Shown here piece after piece: positions 48,020 to 60,513 of a stretch of DNA of 64,000 nucleotides. Source of the stretch: Stenocarpella maydis (Eukaryota > Ascomycota > Sordariomycetes > Diaporthales > Diaporthaceae); assembly GCA_002270565.1 (NCBI GenBank), contig NQMI01000004.1, positions 620,001-684,000 of the forward strand, in the 5' to 3' direction. A program made the translations under genes and the position numbers. The stretch's first letter is position 1; each line of letters begins with the position of its first letter. The notes beneath the pieces are model-generated. The model had not been told where the DNA came from. It did no database searches and saw only the letters and a program-made list of their open reading frames with translations.

Positions 48020-49045
48020 GTTGAGTAGAGAAAGTGAGGAAAAGCTGCCAGTGAGTAAGGGGCGAGGAAGCACAGCCAATGCTTGGCATGTGCACAATGA
48101 AGGATTGCAATGAAGAGCTTGAGAACGGTCTACCTATCTTGAGCCGATGATGGGAACTTCTCGTATAGCTATAATATCGACTGCGTCCAGCACCTAGGCA
48201 TTGTCGAAGAGCAAGATCCCTGACACACTGAAGTTGAGGACTAATTCAATATTCCGCAGACCATTCTCAGCCCAAAACCCAGTCCAGGTCTCTTCTAATT
48301 TCCCTGCCACAAGCCTTATTTGATTGAGGTCAAACTTTCTATTGCGGGCCCTGGGCCGGTACAATCTCATGTGGCTGAAACGTTGCCATCAGCCCTACGA
48401 GCCTTTTACCCCCCTACACTAGTCACCCGCCCGCCCAGCTGTCAGTTCATGCGTCTCCCTCGCCCGGGTTCCATGACCCGAAGCTAGCTTGTCGCAGATA
48501 CACGAGATCTTGCTGGGCTACATACAGTATTGCAGTCTGGAATCATGGCTGAACGGTCCTTAGTCATACGCTTGGCAAGCTATAAGTGATCAGCACTATA
48601 AATACTTGTTTTAGAGTGCGGATTATTTCGTGGTGAATATGAGACTAAGAAACCTTGTCTAATTTAGCAACAACTGGGTCGGCTGGCGAAGTTTGATGTT
48701 GATAGGATCGAATTTAACAGGCCAAGACGTGACGTAAATCTGTGTCCTGCACGCGATCGTGTCGGGTAGATCGGAGGATGCAATATTTGTCAACTCATTT
48801 ATGAAAACAGCTCATATTTCGAGCCTCTTGGTGAGCCGGAACGAATATGTACACAAAGATGTATCACTCGCCCAGCACGGTGGAGAATTCCCATAATGTT
48901 ATGCTGATATCCAGTTCCCTTCATAGTGTCGCCCACTGACACTCGACCGTTCTGTCTTGTGTCGTACGTTAGGCCTCGTGCTATATCCATTCTTTTACCA
49001 TTACTTGCTTCATCAGAGGTCTCCCGGCCTCGAATCTCGTTCAAG
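48020..49045. other. Divergent promoter region, 1.0 kb
   Basis: Lies between the esterase (-) and the secreted possible deaminase (+), so it probably holds both promoters. No coding sequence recognised. Confidence 0.55.
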
Positions 49046-50143
49046 ATGATGCTCTTCAACACTAGGAGCAGCTGGAGTCTCAACTTCCACACAATCTTTC
49101 TCCTCTTCACTTTCCTCCTCAATGTCACCGCACAAGCACCAGTCCTCGGTGTCACCCTCGACAAATCAGCCAGAGACGATGCAGAGCGCATCATCTATTC
49201 CTCAAAGCTCACCTTCAACGAAGACACTAGCACCCTCTTCAGCGATGCGCAGATCTACGGTCTCGCCCGTCTGGGCTTCGAAGAGATGAGGACCAAGTAC
49301 GCGGCGGACGGCGTGCGCAGTGAGGAACAGCCCGTCATGATGGCAGCGATGGCCGTTGGAAAGTCCGTGTATATCTCGTCAAACATCAAAGGCGGGCCGT
49401 TCTTCTACGCTTATACGGACACGCAGTTGAAGCCTGAAGTCACTCTTGCCCTGGAGAGGTGCACCACCAGCCTGGAGCAGAGTCGGGGTGTTCCGGTGGC
49501 CGCCCAGCACCGAACTCGGGCCAGTTGTGCAGAGATTGCTGCGCTTCATGAGGTACGTCTCCAACCCATTCGATACGACCGCGCCACATATTCAAGCTCG
49601 GGACCTCCTGCTGACAGTTCTTCTGCTTTCTTGGCGGCAGTACTACCTGGATCCTGATGTCTCAGATGCGGACCGCCAGACACGCCCTGCTACCCGTATG
49701 GCAGCTTTTGGACAGCCGGGAGGCGTGGGCAAGATGCAACGTAAGCTCCGAGTCTCACATCACCCTGCCCCGAGCCTTCATATCCAGGCTAGCTCTGCAT
49801 GAATAAGCCTTTTTGCTGACATACACCTTCCCAATATATAGCCCAGGCAGCCTGTGGTGGCCCCGAGAACGTCGTAGAGGGCTTCATGACTTGGGGCTGC
49901 AAGCAATTTATGGCTGAGGAGCAGATCGATGTCCCCAAAAAGCCATCGAGGACATCTGCTGACATGAACCTGCCGAATCCCTTCCCGGAATTCACCACCA
50001 AGCAGGTCAGTTTTGTTTGCCCCGGCAAAACGTCGGGTGGAGGCCCTGCCACTTCAGCCCCAGCTACAACTATGCTGTTTACGTCTACTCTGGGACCAAA
50101 CTCGAATCCTACTGCGGCTGCGGTGGCAGTGCTTCAAAGATAG
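49046..50143 (+). CDS. Secreted protein with a possible cytidine-deaminase-like motif
   Basis: Exons 49046-49552, 49641-49740 and 49842-50143 (introns 88 and 101 nt) give 302 aa. Residues 1-30 are a signal peptide or signal anchor. The central part is conserved-looking: KSVYISSNIKGG, then HRTRASCAEIAALHE with Cys161-Ala-Glu163, then ACGGPENVVEGFMTWGC with Cys207 and Cys222. A Cys/His-x-Glu motif followed by two Cys is the zinc layout of the deaminase superfamily, which includes secreted fungal members. The spacing of the last two Cys (14 residues) is not the usual C-x2-C, so the match is only suggestive. The C-terminal 50 residues are Ser/Thr/Ala/Pro-rich. The last intron and exon keep frame. 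The gene ends 207 bp before a retroelement LTR. Confidence 0.7.
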
Positions 50144-50349
50144 TATGAACTAGGATTTATATGCGAATAACGGGTACATGCCTTGATTTATGCTTCATGT
50201 TGGTTGTCTTTTACAGGACGCTGCTGAAATGATCCAGCGTACCAAGAGAAATAGTCTCAACGTATGATAGAGGAATCTGTATAATTTGCATGTGTCCTGT
50301 ATTACCATCGATCGGTTGAAGAGATCCCCGAAACTGTTGGGTCCGTGAG
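50144..50349. other. 3' flank before retroelement island
   Basis: Gene 3' flank of normal base composition. It stops abruptly at the LTR that begins at 50350. Confidence 0.6.
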
Positions 50350-50569
50350 TGTTGGATGGGTCACGTATTACAATATGATCGTGGGTTATGTTGTAGTAAA
50401 ATTCGCTATGGAGGAGGTTATACTGTTATAGGCATAGCCCGCACAGCCAGCAGGGGTCTATATACATATATATAGTTATAGGTTATATAGCTATAGGACC
50501 TATAATTAGTTACTATAGTTAGTACTATACTATCCTACTAGCTAGTAGTTACCTACTACTATTAATATA
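50350..50569 (-). repeat. Diverged copia-type LTR at the island edge
   Basis: The first 20 bases, TGTTGGATGGGTCACGTATT, are identical to the start of the 15097 LTR. Later segments (TAGCCCGC, GGGTCTATATA) also match, and the length is about the same (220 bp). After it comes the same purine-tract complement (TCTTTTCTTTTA), so it should be the 3' LTR of a leftward-reading copia element. Only about 60 bp of that element's interior follow before other sequence starts. Confidence 0.75.
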
Positions 50570-51690
50570 CTAGCAGTCTTTTCTTTTATAATATATAACC
50601 TCCTCTCCTTAACCTTTAAGATAAATGTCAGGGTTGTGGAAGCAAAGGTAGAGTGATAGGGCCAGCACGCCCGTAAGGGCAGGAATAATCAATTGAACCT
50701 AAGGAGGCCAGTCTTCTACTAAGGGCCCTTGCTACTCAGCAGCCACTATATAAGTCAACCATGCATTTTACATACCAACCCCCTTCACGCACATCCAGTT
50801 TCACACACCCCTTCTTAACTATCCTTAACTAAATATCTATATTATAACTTCTATATAAATCCAATCTTCTTATTAATTATACTATTTAATTCCTTATCTT
50901 CTTCTTTATCTTCTAGTATATCTTATACTCCTCTATTATGAATCCTTACTACTATAGCTAACTAATTAAATAGGTCTTCCTAATAATAGGTATCTTAAGA
51001 CTATTATATGCCCTAATATAGCCTATATTATTACTTTTAAGGGATACTAACTTATATGGATTATAATTTGTTTTATTAGAAGTTATTATTAGTATAGGAG
51101 TTAATTTTAGCTAACTAGGCCCTATTATAGGGCTATTTAAGCTATCCCCCTATATATAGAGCTCTTTAGTATCTTATTACTTATATTACTAATAATACTA
51201 TTTCTAATAATATAAAGTAATTATTGAAAGGTATCTGAGTGAGGCCTCGGTACTGCTGACTGGTAATAAAGTAAAAAGGACTGAATTCTAAGACTACCTA
51301 CTGGCCTATATGGGCCAGTAGGTAGTCTATATATAGGCGTATGACCCTAGTCAAAATGCTATTCTAACACTAGCGCTTTTTACTTTAATGGGTTATATGG
51401 TTCCTACTTATATTATAGACTTACCCCTTTCTTGCCTTCCTAACCTCCTGAAATATGTCCTTGCTCGCCCCTCTCTTGCTAGCTATATAAATACAAGAGT
51501 AGTAGGCATATAATTAGTCCCCTTATAGATATCTTATTAATGAAGAAATTATCTTATATATTATGGAACTTTTAACTTAATTTATATGAATTTCTTCTCT
51601 CCCTAGCTAGTATAGTCTTAAAGCTAATCTTTATATATTTCTTGTCTTTCCTACAATATATAGTAACCTAAATTATATATATCCCTTAGG
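50570..51690 (+). mobile_element. AT-rich 5' part of a gypsy element (LTR/gag region, uncertain)
   Basis: About 50626-50820 is less decayed and begins TGTCAGGG, a common start of fungal gypsy LTRs, with a TATA-like CTATATAAG at about 50744-50752. I found no clear partner copy downstream. From 50820 to 51690 no readable frame remains; by position it should be gag and protease. Confidence 0.4.
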
Positions 51691-54100
51691 TATTAAATTA
51701 CTTAGTAAGTTTTATATATAAAGGGCTTAGGGAGTTATTATTCTAGGAGGTTAAATTTACGCTTAATTAACTTATACTTAAGTTTAAGCTTAAGTTTATA
51801 TTTTATAAGGTTAGAGTTAGGGAAGGTAATTAATAGAAGATAGCTTTTTATATACAGTATGGGCTTTTTAAATAGGTTATTATGCCTTTTAGCTTAATAG
51901 GAGTGCTAGTAATATTTTAAAGATATATTAATTCTATTCTTGAGAGCCTTTTAGATAAATGCTGCTTTATATATATAAATAATATTTTATATATATAAAT
52001 AATATTTCCATATATATAAATAATATTTTTATATGTTTAAATAGAACCTAAAAAGAATATGTAGAAAAAGTAAAGAAAGTGTTTAAAGGAATAGTAGAGT
52101 ATAAATTATATTTCAACCTAAATAAGAGTAAGTTTACTTAGAAATAGATTAAGTACCTCAGGTTTATTATTAAGGTTAATATAAGAGTAATAATAGATCT
52201 TAAGAAGATAAGAGTAATTACTAAATAAAAGAGGCCTATATTAATAAGAGGTATATAAAGCTTTTTAGAGTTTACTAAATTTTATTAAATATTTATTAAG
52301 AACTACTCCTAAAACGCTACCGTTTTAATAATATTAATTAGGAAGGGGGTGCTATTTTTATTAATATAGGAGTATAATGAGGCCTTCTAATAGCCTAAGG
52401 AAGACTTTATATAAGCCCTAGTTCTTATATAGTAGGATTTAATTAAGAAGACCCTTATAAAGGCTGATTATAGGAGCTGGGGTCTTAAAGGGGCCCTTTT
52501 ATATAAGGTTAATGGGGTACTAAAACTTATTGCCTTTTATGTAAAGAAGCTTATGATAATTAAGTAGAATTACTTAATCACTAATAAGGAGATACTGGTT
52601 ATTATAGACTGCTTATAATAATAATATATTAAGCTAAAGAGTATTAATAGGTTTATAATTCTTTTAAATTATAAGAATCTTAAAAGCTTTATAATAAAGT
52701 AATAGCTTTTAGAGCGCTAAATATAATATATAGAATTTCTAATAAAATTTCTACTCAACTTAGTTTATTAATTAAATAAAAATGCTATTATTTTAAACAC
52801 TCTCTTTTATAAAGATTAGGATTGAATAAGCCTTAAAAATATAAAGGTAAGGAATATTTAGATGATTCCAGATTCTATACTAGTAAAATAGCGGGTTAAC
52901 TTTATATAGGTTGGGGGGGCTATAGAGAAGTTAGTTAACATTAAGGCTTTTAATAATCTAGAACTATAGCAGTTATAAGAGGAAGCTAAATAAATGAATA
53001 TAGGGTATTAGGAGGTCTATTAGATAATATAAAAAGGTAATTATAAGCTTAAGCCTAGATTATAAATATATATTTAAATTAGTAACTTCCATTAAACTCT
53101 AATGAATTCTTATAGCATGAAGAAAGACTTTAGATCCTAGGGGCCTTAGTTATTAAGAAGGAAGAATATAAGAAAGCTAGCTTATAAGACTTAAAAGCTG
53201 ATAATCTCTATATAAAACTTATTTAGATTACCTATAATTTACTAGTTAATAGGTATCCTAGCTAGAAAGGTATAATATTTATAATAAGTTAGCATTTTAT
53301 TAGCCCTTAATATGGTAAACAATTCAGTAATTTCTATATAATTGCAATATTTATAATAGGATAAAGGCCTAGGGGAAATAAGAAAGGCATACTTAAAGCT
53401 GCTACTAGTTCCTAATAAATATTATAAGAAAATTACTAAAGAATTTATAATTATCTTTTTAAGTTTAAATAGCTAAGATTATTTAAGTATACCCTATCTT
53501 AGGGGGCATAAGTACATATAGGTTATTTATAACTATTTAAGTAAGGATATCATGCTAGAACCTATGGAGACCATGAATGCAGAAGCGTGTGTATAGCGCT
53601 TCCTCTAGTATTGGGCTAGGTACTACAGGTAGCCAAAAGCTATTACATCTAACTATAGGACCAATTGGGTAAGCTGCTTCTGGAAGCATATATGCTAGCT
53701 ATTAGGGATCAAATAATACCTTAATATAGCATATCACCCTAAGACTAATAAAGGGCTAAAACATATAAATTAAAAAATTAAGGTATATCTTACAGCTTTT
53801 ATTAATTAAAATTAGGATAACTAGGTAGATTAGCTACTAATAACTCAGATAGCCCTAAGGAACTAGAAGAATATAAGTATAAGTATATTAACATTCTGTT
53901 TAATAAAGGGGTATAACCCTCACCCAATTATCCTAGCAATTAAGGACTAAAAGCTGGAGGGTATTATAATAGGGCCCCCTAGAGCAGCAGGCAGAATCCT
54001 TTATTTAAAGGCTCTAGCAAATAACAGACCTCTATTAAGCTACTATAGTTTCTACTTCTTAAGCCTAGAAAAATGCAACTAATTAAAAATGCGGGCTAGA
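51690..54100 (+). mobile_element. Ty3/gypsy pol relic on the + strand, RIP-degraded
   Basis: Read with stops allowed, the domains follow gypsy order. Reverse transcriptase has FIYINNIL at 51966-51989, the catalytic YIDD now YINN. It is followed by KYLRFII matching the KYLGFII block. RNase H (about 52460-52800) has KADYRSWG, GALLYKVNGVLKLIAFYVKK and NYLITNKEILVII. The integrase region (about 53230-53900) has RTNWVSCFWKHIC and LLGIK near 53658-53715, and NQDNWVDWLLITQIAL-like sequence near 53810-53850. RNase H before integrase marks Ty3/gypsy and excludes copia. Asp-to-Asn changes and many TAG/TAA codons are transition damage. Confidence 0.88.
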
Positions 54101-56150
54101 GCTATGTTTTTAAGAAGGGGATTTAGTATAGGTGGATTTATAAAACTACTGCTTATTATGCCCTAAAAAGAAATTTAATTAGAAATACATAAATTTTAAA
54201 ATAGAAAGAATAATATCCCTACTAATAGTAGAGATATTTAGATTGCCTAATAGCTAATATATAAAAATATATATTAAATACCTCTACTATATAACTTAAG
54301 ACATATTACCTAGGTAAAGATATATAGATTCCTAGCCCCTAGTAGTAACTATTAATAGCTATTAGGAATGTTTTATAGAAACATTGTTATATGTATATAT
54401 AAAGGAGATAGGTAGAAGTATATAATAAGAAGCTTTAATTAAGTAAGTAGGGTATTAGGATCCTACCTAAATTAACCTAGAAAACCTAGAAGAAGCCTTA
54501 GCTTAGGATGAATTTAAGAAGTAATATAGCAACCCCTATTAGGAGAATAAGCTAGTAGTAGTATATAATGCTTATAACTTAGGACCTAAGAAAAAGTATA
54601 AGGAACCCACTAGAAGGAAGAGCAGAGAGCAAACCATATAGGGCTAAAAGATAGCTCCTATAATAAAGAGGATAAAGGCAGAGGCGAACTCTTTAGGCAT
54701 TATAATTAATTAGTAGAACTCTATATAAATAGGATTGGAAATTATATAAAAGAGGAGGGGCCTAAATTTCTAAAGAGAGTTATAAGATATCTATTAATAT
54801 AAAACCTATTTTAACAAAGACGGCATCAAGAGCTACTATAGAAACTAACTACTAATATTAGAAATCTAATTACTTTCTACTGAAAACTAATTCATTTAGG
54901 GGAATCTATTAATAAAGTTCTGATTATTTGCGTTTATAAGAGGGATAATAGGGCTAGAAAAGGTAGCTAGAGTATATCTACTAGAAAACTATTAGTAAAG
55001 GTATAGAAGCTAATGATATTAATATAAGAGTTATTTATGGAGGGAAAATGTAAGCATCCTTATATATAAGCATAATATAGTAGGTAGCATAGACCTTCTT
55101 AAAACTTATATTCTATCCTCGTTAGCGAAAACTAAAGATAAGAGCATAAAAACTATATAAATCAGGCTGGAAATACCTTACAGATTTAATTAGCAGAAAG
55201 ATCCTCCTTTATACAAAGGTAGTCCTAATACTTCGCGATAAGGGGAGGCATAATATTATAGGGTTACTATATTGTTAGTAGAATGTGACTGAATTAGCGT
55301 GGAAGTTATATACCTTAGCTCGGAAGCAGGGATGGCAAGAATTATAGACTTTGCCGCTCATACTAGCGCAAGACTTACAGTTAGCACTAATAGAGATGTA
55401 GCAGAAGTACTTATACTTATTTTTGCCTTAAAAAGTTAGGAAACTAAGTAATAATTATTAGAAACTGCAAACTTACCTATTATTATAGTTTAAGCGGGTA
55501 AATTACAGTTATACTAAGAGGTATTTGAAATAAGACTAAAATTTGGGTTTTTAAAGTGATTTTTGCAGACTTCTGGGGGTTAAATCTAAAATTTGCAAAC
55601 CTTTAATTAAAAGGGTGGTACTTACCAGTTTAATTTTATTGTTATAGGAAGGGGAAAGAAATATGGAAGCTGGGAAATTTAAGGGTTTAAATATTTGGGA
55701 CCTCTAATTAAATTAGGTTTGAGGCTGCCTTTGATTAAATTGGGATGGAGGTAGGTCCTTAATTAATTCTAGCCGGCAGTCTGCCTAAATTAGAATCCGA
55801 TCTAATTTAGTCGGTAGTTATATATACTAATTTTAGAGGAGAGGTAAATGTTATAAGGGTAGAATCCTAAGGTATAAGTGATCTGCTCCCTTCGACCTAA
55901 TTGGGTTCGTATTATTAAGAGTGCGGATCCGGACTTATAGGTTTCGCTTCTCCCTTTTTCTTTCCTTATATAACTGCTTAGCTACAGCCATATTTAACGT
56001 TGGTTTATATGCCCCTTATAGTATCTATCAGTGCTAGTACTTTATATATCTCCTTAATTAACTCGTTTTATTCTTTTCGATCCATAGGGGTTCTTTCAAT
56101 AGGAATCTACTCCTAGATTTAGGCATAATTTTTAATTAGGAATAAGGCTT
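54100..56150. other. AT-rich island sequence, no readable frame
   Basis: Probably the end of the + strand gypsy element (GGAGGGAAAATG near 55039-55050 could be a purine tract followed by an LTR) and unknown repeats. Around 55230-56100 the base composition is less extreme and may hold further LTR sequence. I cannot assign it. Confidence 0.35.
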
Positions 56151-56179
56151 CCATCTTCTTAAGCCTTAAAGACTATCTA

Positions 56180-56720
56180 TTCTATAGGTAAACCTATATG
56201 TTAATAATTAGGTCTCCTACTAAGAATATCTACCTTAGCGATCTTAATTCCATCTATATAAATGATCTTAATATTAAATTATAATAAGAACTCTATATAT
56301 CTAACTTATTATTTATTAAGAGTCTTAATTATTATAAAGATAATAAGATTCTTATAATCTATATAAAGATTAATCTATTTTCTAGCTCTAATAAGGTAGT
56401 ATTACTATTCTTAGAATGCATATATTATTATTATAAATTCTTTATCTAGTATAGTGTATTAGGTTTCTAGTTTATTAAACTTTTTGCTAAAGTTTACAAT
56501 TATGCATATTCTGCCTTAAGCATACTTCTAAGTAATCTGCTTTTGCTTAGCTTCAGCCTCCTCCCTTTTTACTAACTCTAGCTCCTCTATATTATTAATA
56601 CCCTAATATATAGCATATATTATCTTCTCATACTATATCTTCTTCTGCTTCTATAGACGAAGAACCTTCTCCTCCATAGATGAGAGATTATGTTCTAGGT
56701 TTCAATATTACTTAGTAATA
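56180..56720 (-). pseudogene. Ty3/gypsy RNase H relic on the - strand
   Basis: On the - strand a frame with stops reads KKFNKLET then YTILDKEFIIIIYAF. Further on it reads DYKNLIIF, matching the DHKNL block, then VRYIEFLL and KIIYIDGIKIAKVDILSRRP, the ADALSRRP end of gypsy RNase H. It is opposite in direction to the pol at 51.7-54.1 kb, so it belongs to a second element. A charged, helical stretch rich in Glu and Lys precedes it at about 56520-56720 and is not usual for RNase H. Confidence 0.75.
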
Positions 56721-58259
56721 TTATAAATCTCTGTAGGATTAACACCATAGATATTATAATAAGAATGATTGAAATGAATATATTTAGCGCACTAATTGGA
56801 ATCTTATAGTCAGACCTAATAAAACGGAATGTTATAACCCTTACAGAATGAATGAGATAATATAAGTATATTATTCTAAAGGATAGTTCATAAAAGTAAG
56901 TTATAATTAATAATGTTTTTTAACTTCAGACTCTAAGATTTAATAACCCTACTAAATATAACGAATTGAAAAAAATATAAATAGAAGCAAAAATAAACCC
57001 AAGATATTTATAGGAATATCTTTAGGGATAAAGGAAGCAAGTAGAGAGATAGTATTATGAATACATTTCTATTAACTACTAACTACTGCAAAAGATAATC
57101 CTTATAAGTGATAAACTAGGCCCTAAAATGCCACCCTGCCTAATTCATTAGTAAGCTACCCCACTAGAGTTAGGGTTAGGAGCCACCCCCCTTAAATAGA
57201 TATATTATATCACAATATATCCAATATATTTATGAATATATAGGCTCATCCTATATCTAATATAGCCACTAAAGAGTTAGAATATATAAAGGATATAGTT
57301 ATTATTATAGTAGATAGGTTTTATAAAACAGACTCTATAGTTGTTAATCTAAGTATTCAGTCGTACCTACTAGATAGCCTTACAGCTAGTGATCATCATT
57401 AGTTAACAATATTGCTCATCAACCGCTTTACAGCATATTCCGAACATAAACCTTTTAATCCCTTAGGTCTAGAGGACTCAGAAACACTTGATCATTACAC
57501 AGGGGCATCTTATGTAAATAGGAAAAGTAACCTCTTCTTCTACTAAGCCCCTTAGCTTAGTTAGGCAGCCTAGCTTAATAGAATTATATATAATCCAATA
57601 AGGTAATATTCTAATACAAAATTTCTTTTCCTTTTTAAGATTATATACCACTAGAAACTATATTTTTAAGTAGGTTAAATTACTTATATAGTAACTTCTT
57701 TTTAAAGTTATATTTTATAGTTAAGGTTAAGTCAATTAATTTATATATAACTAAGCTTAATGTAAATATTAAATAGTATATTTAGGAGGTTAGCTAACCT
57801 CTAGATATTCGAATAATACTTTTTTACTTATATCTTCCTCCTTTTATATAAAGAGTAGTTTCTTAAAGCAGTAAATAAAGGAAACTCTATTTTAGGCATT
57901 TAATAGCTTTTTTAATTACTATTAATAAAGTACTTATTAGTGAATTATTTATATAGGAAAGTATTTACTTAATTATTACAGGAAAGAATATTAATAATAT
58001 ATACTTATATATCATATTAATAAATATTGAAATATATAACTTCTCTTTTTTTCTCTCATAATAATTCTTTTTTATTATATAATATATATATTTATATATA
58101 TATATATATATTTTATAAGCTTCCTCCTTATATTAAAGTATTATATAATTTTATTATTATGTCTTTCTTTTTCCTATCTTATATACTATTATATCTCTTA
58201 TCCCCTTTAGTTTTATATACCTACCTGCGATATTTAAAACCAGTAATAATATATAATAG
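56720..58259. other. Very AT-rich island sequence
   Basis: No domain can be read in either strand. A + strand frame of 107 codons (58027-58350) is simple AT-rich sequence with a TA run at 58085-58111 and is not a gene. Probably the interior of the element whose LTR is at 58260-58464. Confidence 0.35.
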
Positions 58260-58464
58260 TGTTGAATGGCCTTTGCCATATGGCTGTTGGTACGTATGTA
58301 TAGTCGTTATCGAACTGGTTCTGTTATTTGATGATCTATCTAGGTTCTGAAATAAGGGAGGGGAAGCACACGGTAGGGGCTTAAGGCCTCCGTGCGGTAC
58401 CTAGGTGGCTGACTAAGCTACCTCGTCCCCATACTGATGTGCGATCCTAAGTGCTATTCCAACA
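58260..58464 (-). repeat. 205-bp LTR inserted in gypsy reverse transcriptase
   Basis: Begins TGTTGAATGG and ends ATTCCAACA on the + strand, giving TG...CA ends with short inverted repeats. Base composition is near normal, in contrast to its surroundings. On the - strand the gypsy reverse-transcriptase frame reads up to FGLTNAP and stops exactly where this block begins, so it entered the older gypsy element. No second copy was found and the 5 bp on each side differ (AATAG, ACAGG), so it is not a simple solo LTR. Confidence 0.65.
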
Positions 58465-59650
58465 ACAGGTGCATTAGTTAATCCAAAGGGTATAACTATT
58501 ATCTTATAATATCTGTAGTATATCCTGAATACTATCTTCTACTCTTCTCCTTCTTTCATTCAGATAAGGTTATAATTATATTTTAAGTTGAGTGCTATAA
58601 ACCATTTTGCTCCCCTAAGTTAATCCTATAGTTCCTTAATAAGTAGGACAGGATATTAGTTCTTAATCATAATATCATTTAATTATTAATAGTTAATGCA
58701 GAGTTATAGCTTGCTATTCTTCTTTAGTATAAAGAGGATTGGGTATCCTGCTAGCAATTATAATGGTCTAATGAATCCTTTCTTAAGGTTTTCATTAAGG
58801 TATTCTCTAAGTACTTTAAGTTATTCCTTATTAATTGTATAAATGAGCTTAAACTAGGGTATTATTCCAGGTTTTAATAGTATCTCGTGATCCTATTATA
58901 TATATTATAGTAATATAGTATTAAGTTATTCTTAGAATACTTTCTTAAATTTATGGTAGTCTTCTGGTATTCATGCTAGTTTATTGGTTTTATCTTGTTC
59001 CTTTCCTTCCTTTAGGTAAAGGAGGTATCATTATGTTTTTTTTATGTTATATGTTAACTGGTTATGCTAGAGTGGTGATATCTTAATTAGCTTTAGTCCT
59101 TCCATAAGGCGCTTAAGTAGCTTAATCCTTCTCTATCTTCCTGGAGTTAGGCCTTCTGCCTGCTCCCAGAGGTATCCTTGGGTCCATTTGAGTACATCAC
59201 CTATTCGATATCCTTAGTAATATAACTCCTTTCCTTATTATTAATTGCAACCTTCTTTTAGGGCACAGCATTATCTTAAAAGATGTAGCTAGTGGTCCAA
59301 TCAATTCAGAGATTGTTCTTTCTTAACTAAGGTATTCCTAAGATTAACTAATGATTTGCTATCTCAGTAATATTAAATGATAGTGCTTCTATACGGTTGC
59401 AAATCCAAACTAGGAGGGAATTAGTCTCTATATTAATAATTCTATTACCATAAGATACTTTAGTTCCATCTACTATATTAAGTCTATAAGGTTCGCTTTT
59501 CTTATACCATAGTAGGTAGTATTCGTTTACTATCTTTAGGGATATGAAATTCACTTATACTCCACTATTAATGAGTGCTAAGCATATATAGACTCCTAGC
59601 TCAACCTAAACTATTAGGTGGCTGTAGTCGCTTGTTGTTGCGCACAAGTA
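58465..59650 (-). pseudogene. Ty3/gypsy protease and reverse transcriptase N-terminus, - strand
   Basis: Protease region near 59270-59554 reads YRLNIVDGTKVSYG and LILGIP then LRKNNL with IDW, the gypsy LGMPWL block. Downstream, about 58780-58470, the reverse transcriptase starts: GYPILFILKKN, LCINY, GAKWFIALNL and VFRIYYRYYKIIVIPFGLTNAP. It is cut by the LTR at 58464. Together with the RNase H at 56.2 kb it represents one - strand gypsy element split by insertions. Confidence 0.8.
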
Positions 59651-60267
59651 CCTTATGGTATAGTTAGTTGCTGCCTGAGGTTTTATAAATAGCCCTTCTA
59701 GTTTTTTAACTGCTTATCTGCTACTAGGACCTTCTTAATGCTTTTAAGGTTTTGCTTTATAATATCTTGTAATTCTTATAGGTTATTAATTAGCTATTAT
59801 ATTCTATAATATTATTCCTTTATTATTAAAGTTTTAAGCAGCAGCCCCTACTATCTTATTAGATGCTAGTCTTAAGCCTTATTATATACACCTTGCAGAT
59901 TAGTTTATTATAATCTGCCCATCTATTAGAGTTTCATAGGCATTCTAGGGGTATACAGGAGTCCAGCCTTATTAAGGCGCCTCCCATCTTATTATATTTC
60001 TAATATAGGTGCTAGTTTTTGAAGTTATTGCGCTTATATATATATTTAATATTCTTATTAAGGTATCATTAGGGAAACTAATCATACTTAGTTTTCTCCC
60101 TTATATATTTCTTATATCCGTTATAGATATATAATACCCAGGAGATGTCCTTATGCTTGCCATACGTTAGATATATGCGTCCTGCATCTCCTGGTCTCCT
60201 GTATTCCTGGGTAGGCTGTCTTATAGTTTCTTTAAGAGGTCTTCCTGCAATTATAACCGCTATAATA
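59650..60267 (-). mobile_element. Probable gag/5' region of the - strand gypsy element
   Basis: AT-rich with stops. By order it should encode gag upstream of the protease. I could not confirm a zinc knuckle. Confidence 0.35.
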
Positions 60268-60513
60268 TTAGTTCTTAGGGCTAGAAGGGGCGCTTATTGA
60301 AAACGGGCCAAGAGGGAGAGCGAGAGGACAAAACCTCCACACACACAAAAAAGCACACGTTCTGCCAGAGCCCTGATCAAGCAACCACCCCAAGAGGAGC
60401 GTGGAAGGCAAGAAGAGGAGCCCCTGACGCGATAGGAGAGTTATAAGGGGAATAGAGGGTGCCAAAAAGGAGAGGCAGAAAAAGAGGGCACAAGAAATAA
60501 TTTCATAGTACAC
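60268..60513 (-). other. Un-mutated GC-normal patch inside the island
   Basis: About 220 bp with balanced composition and an open 81-codon frame on the - strand lie between heavily AT-rich blocks. The frame has no recognised domain. Composition alone suggests a later arrival or sequence too short or unique to be hit by RIP. Confidence 0.35.

Noticed and set aside
58260..58464. Simple solo LTR with target-site duplication
   Set aside because: The flanking 5-bp strings AATAG and ACAGG differ, and the gypsy frame does not resume on the other side.
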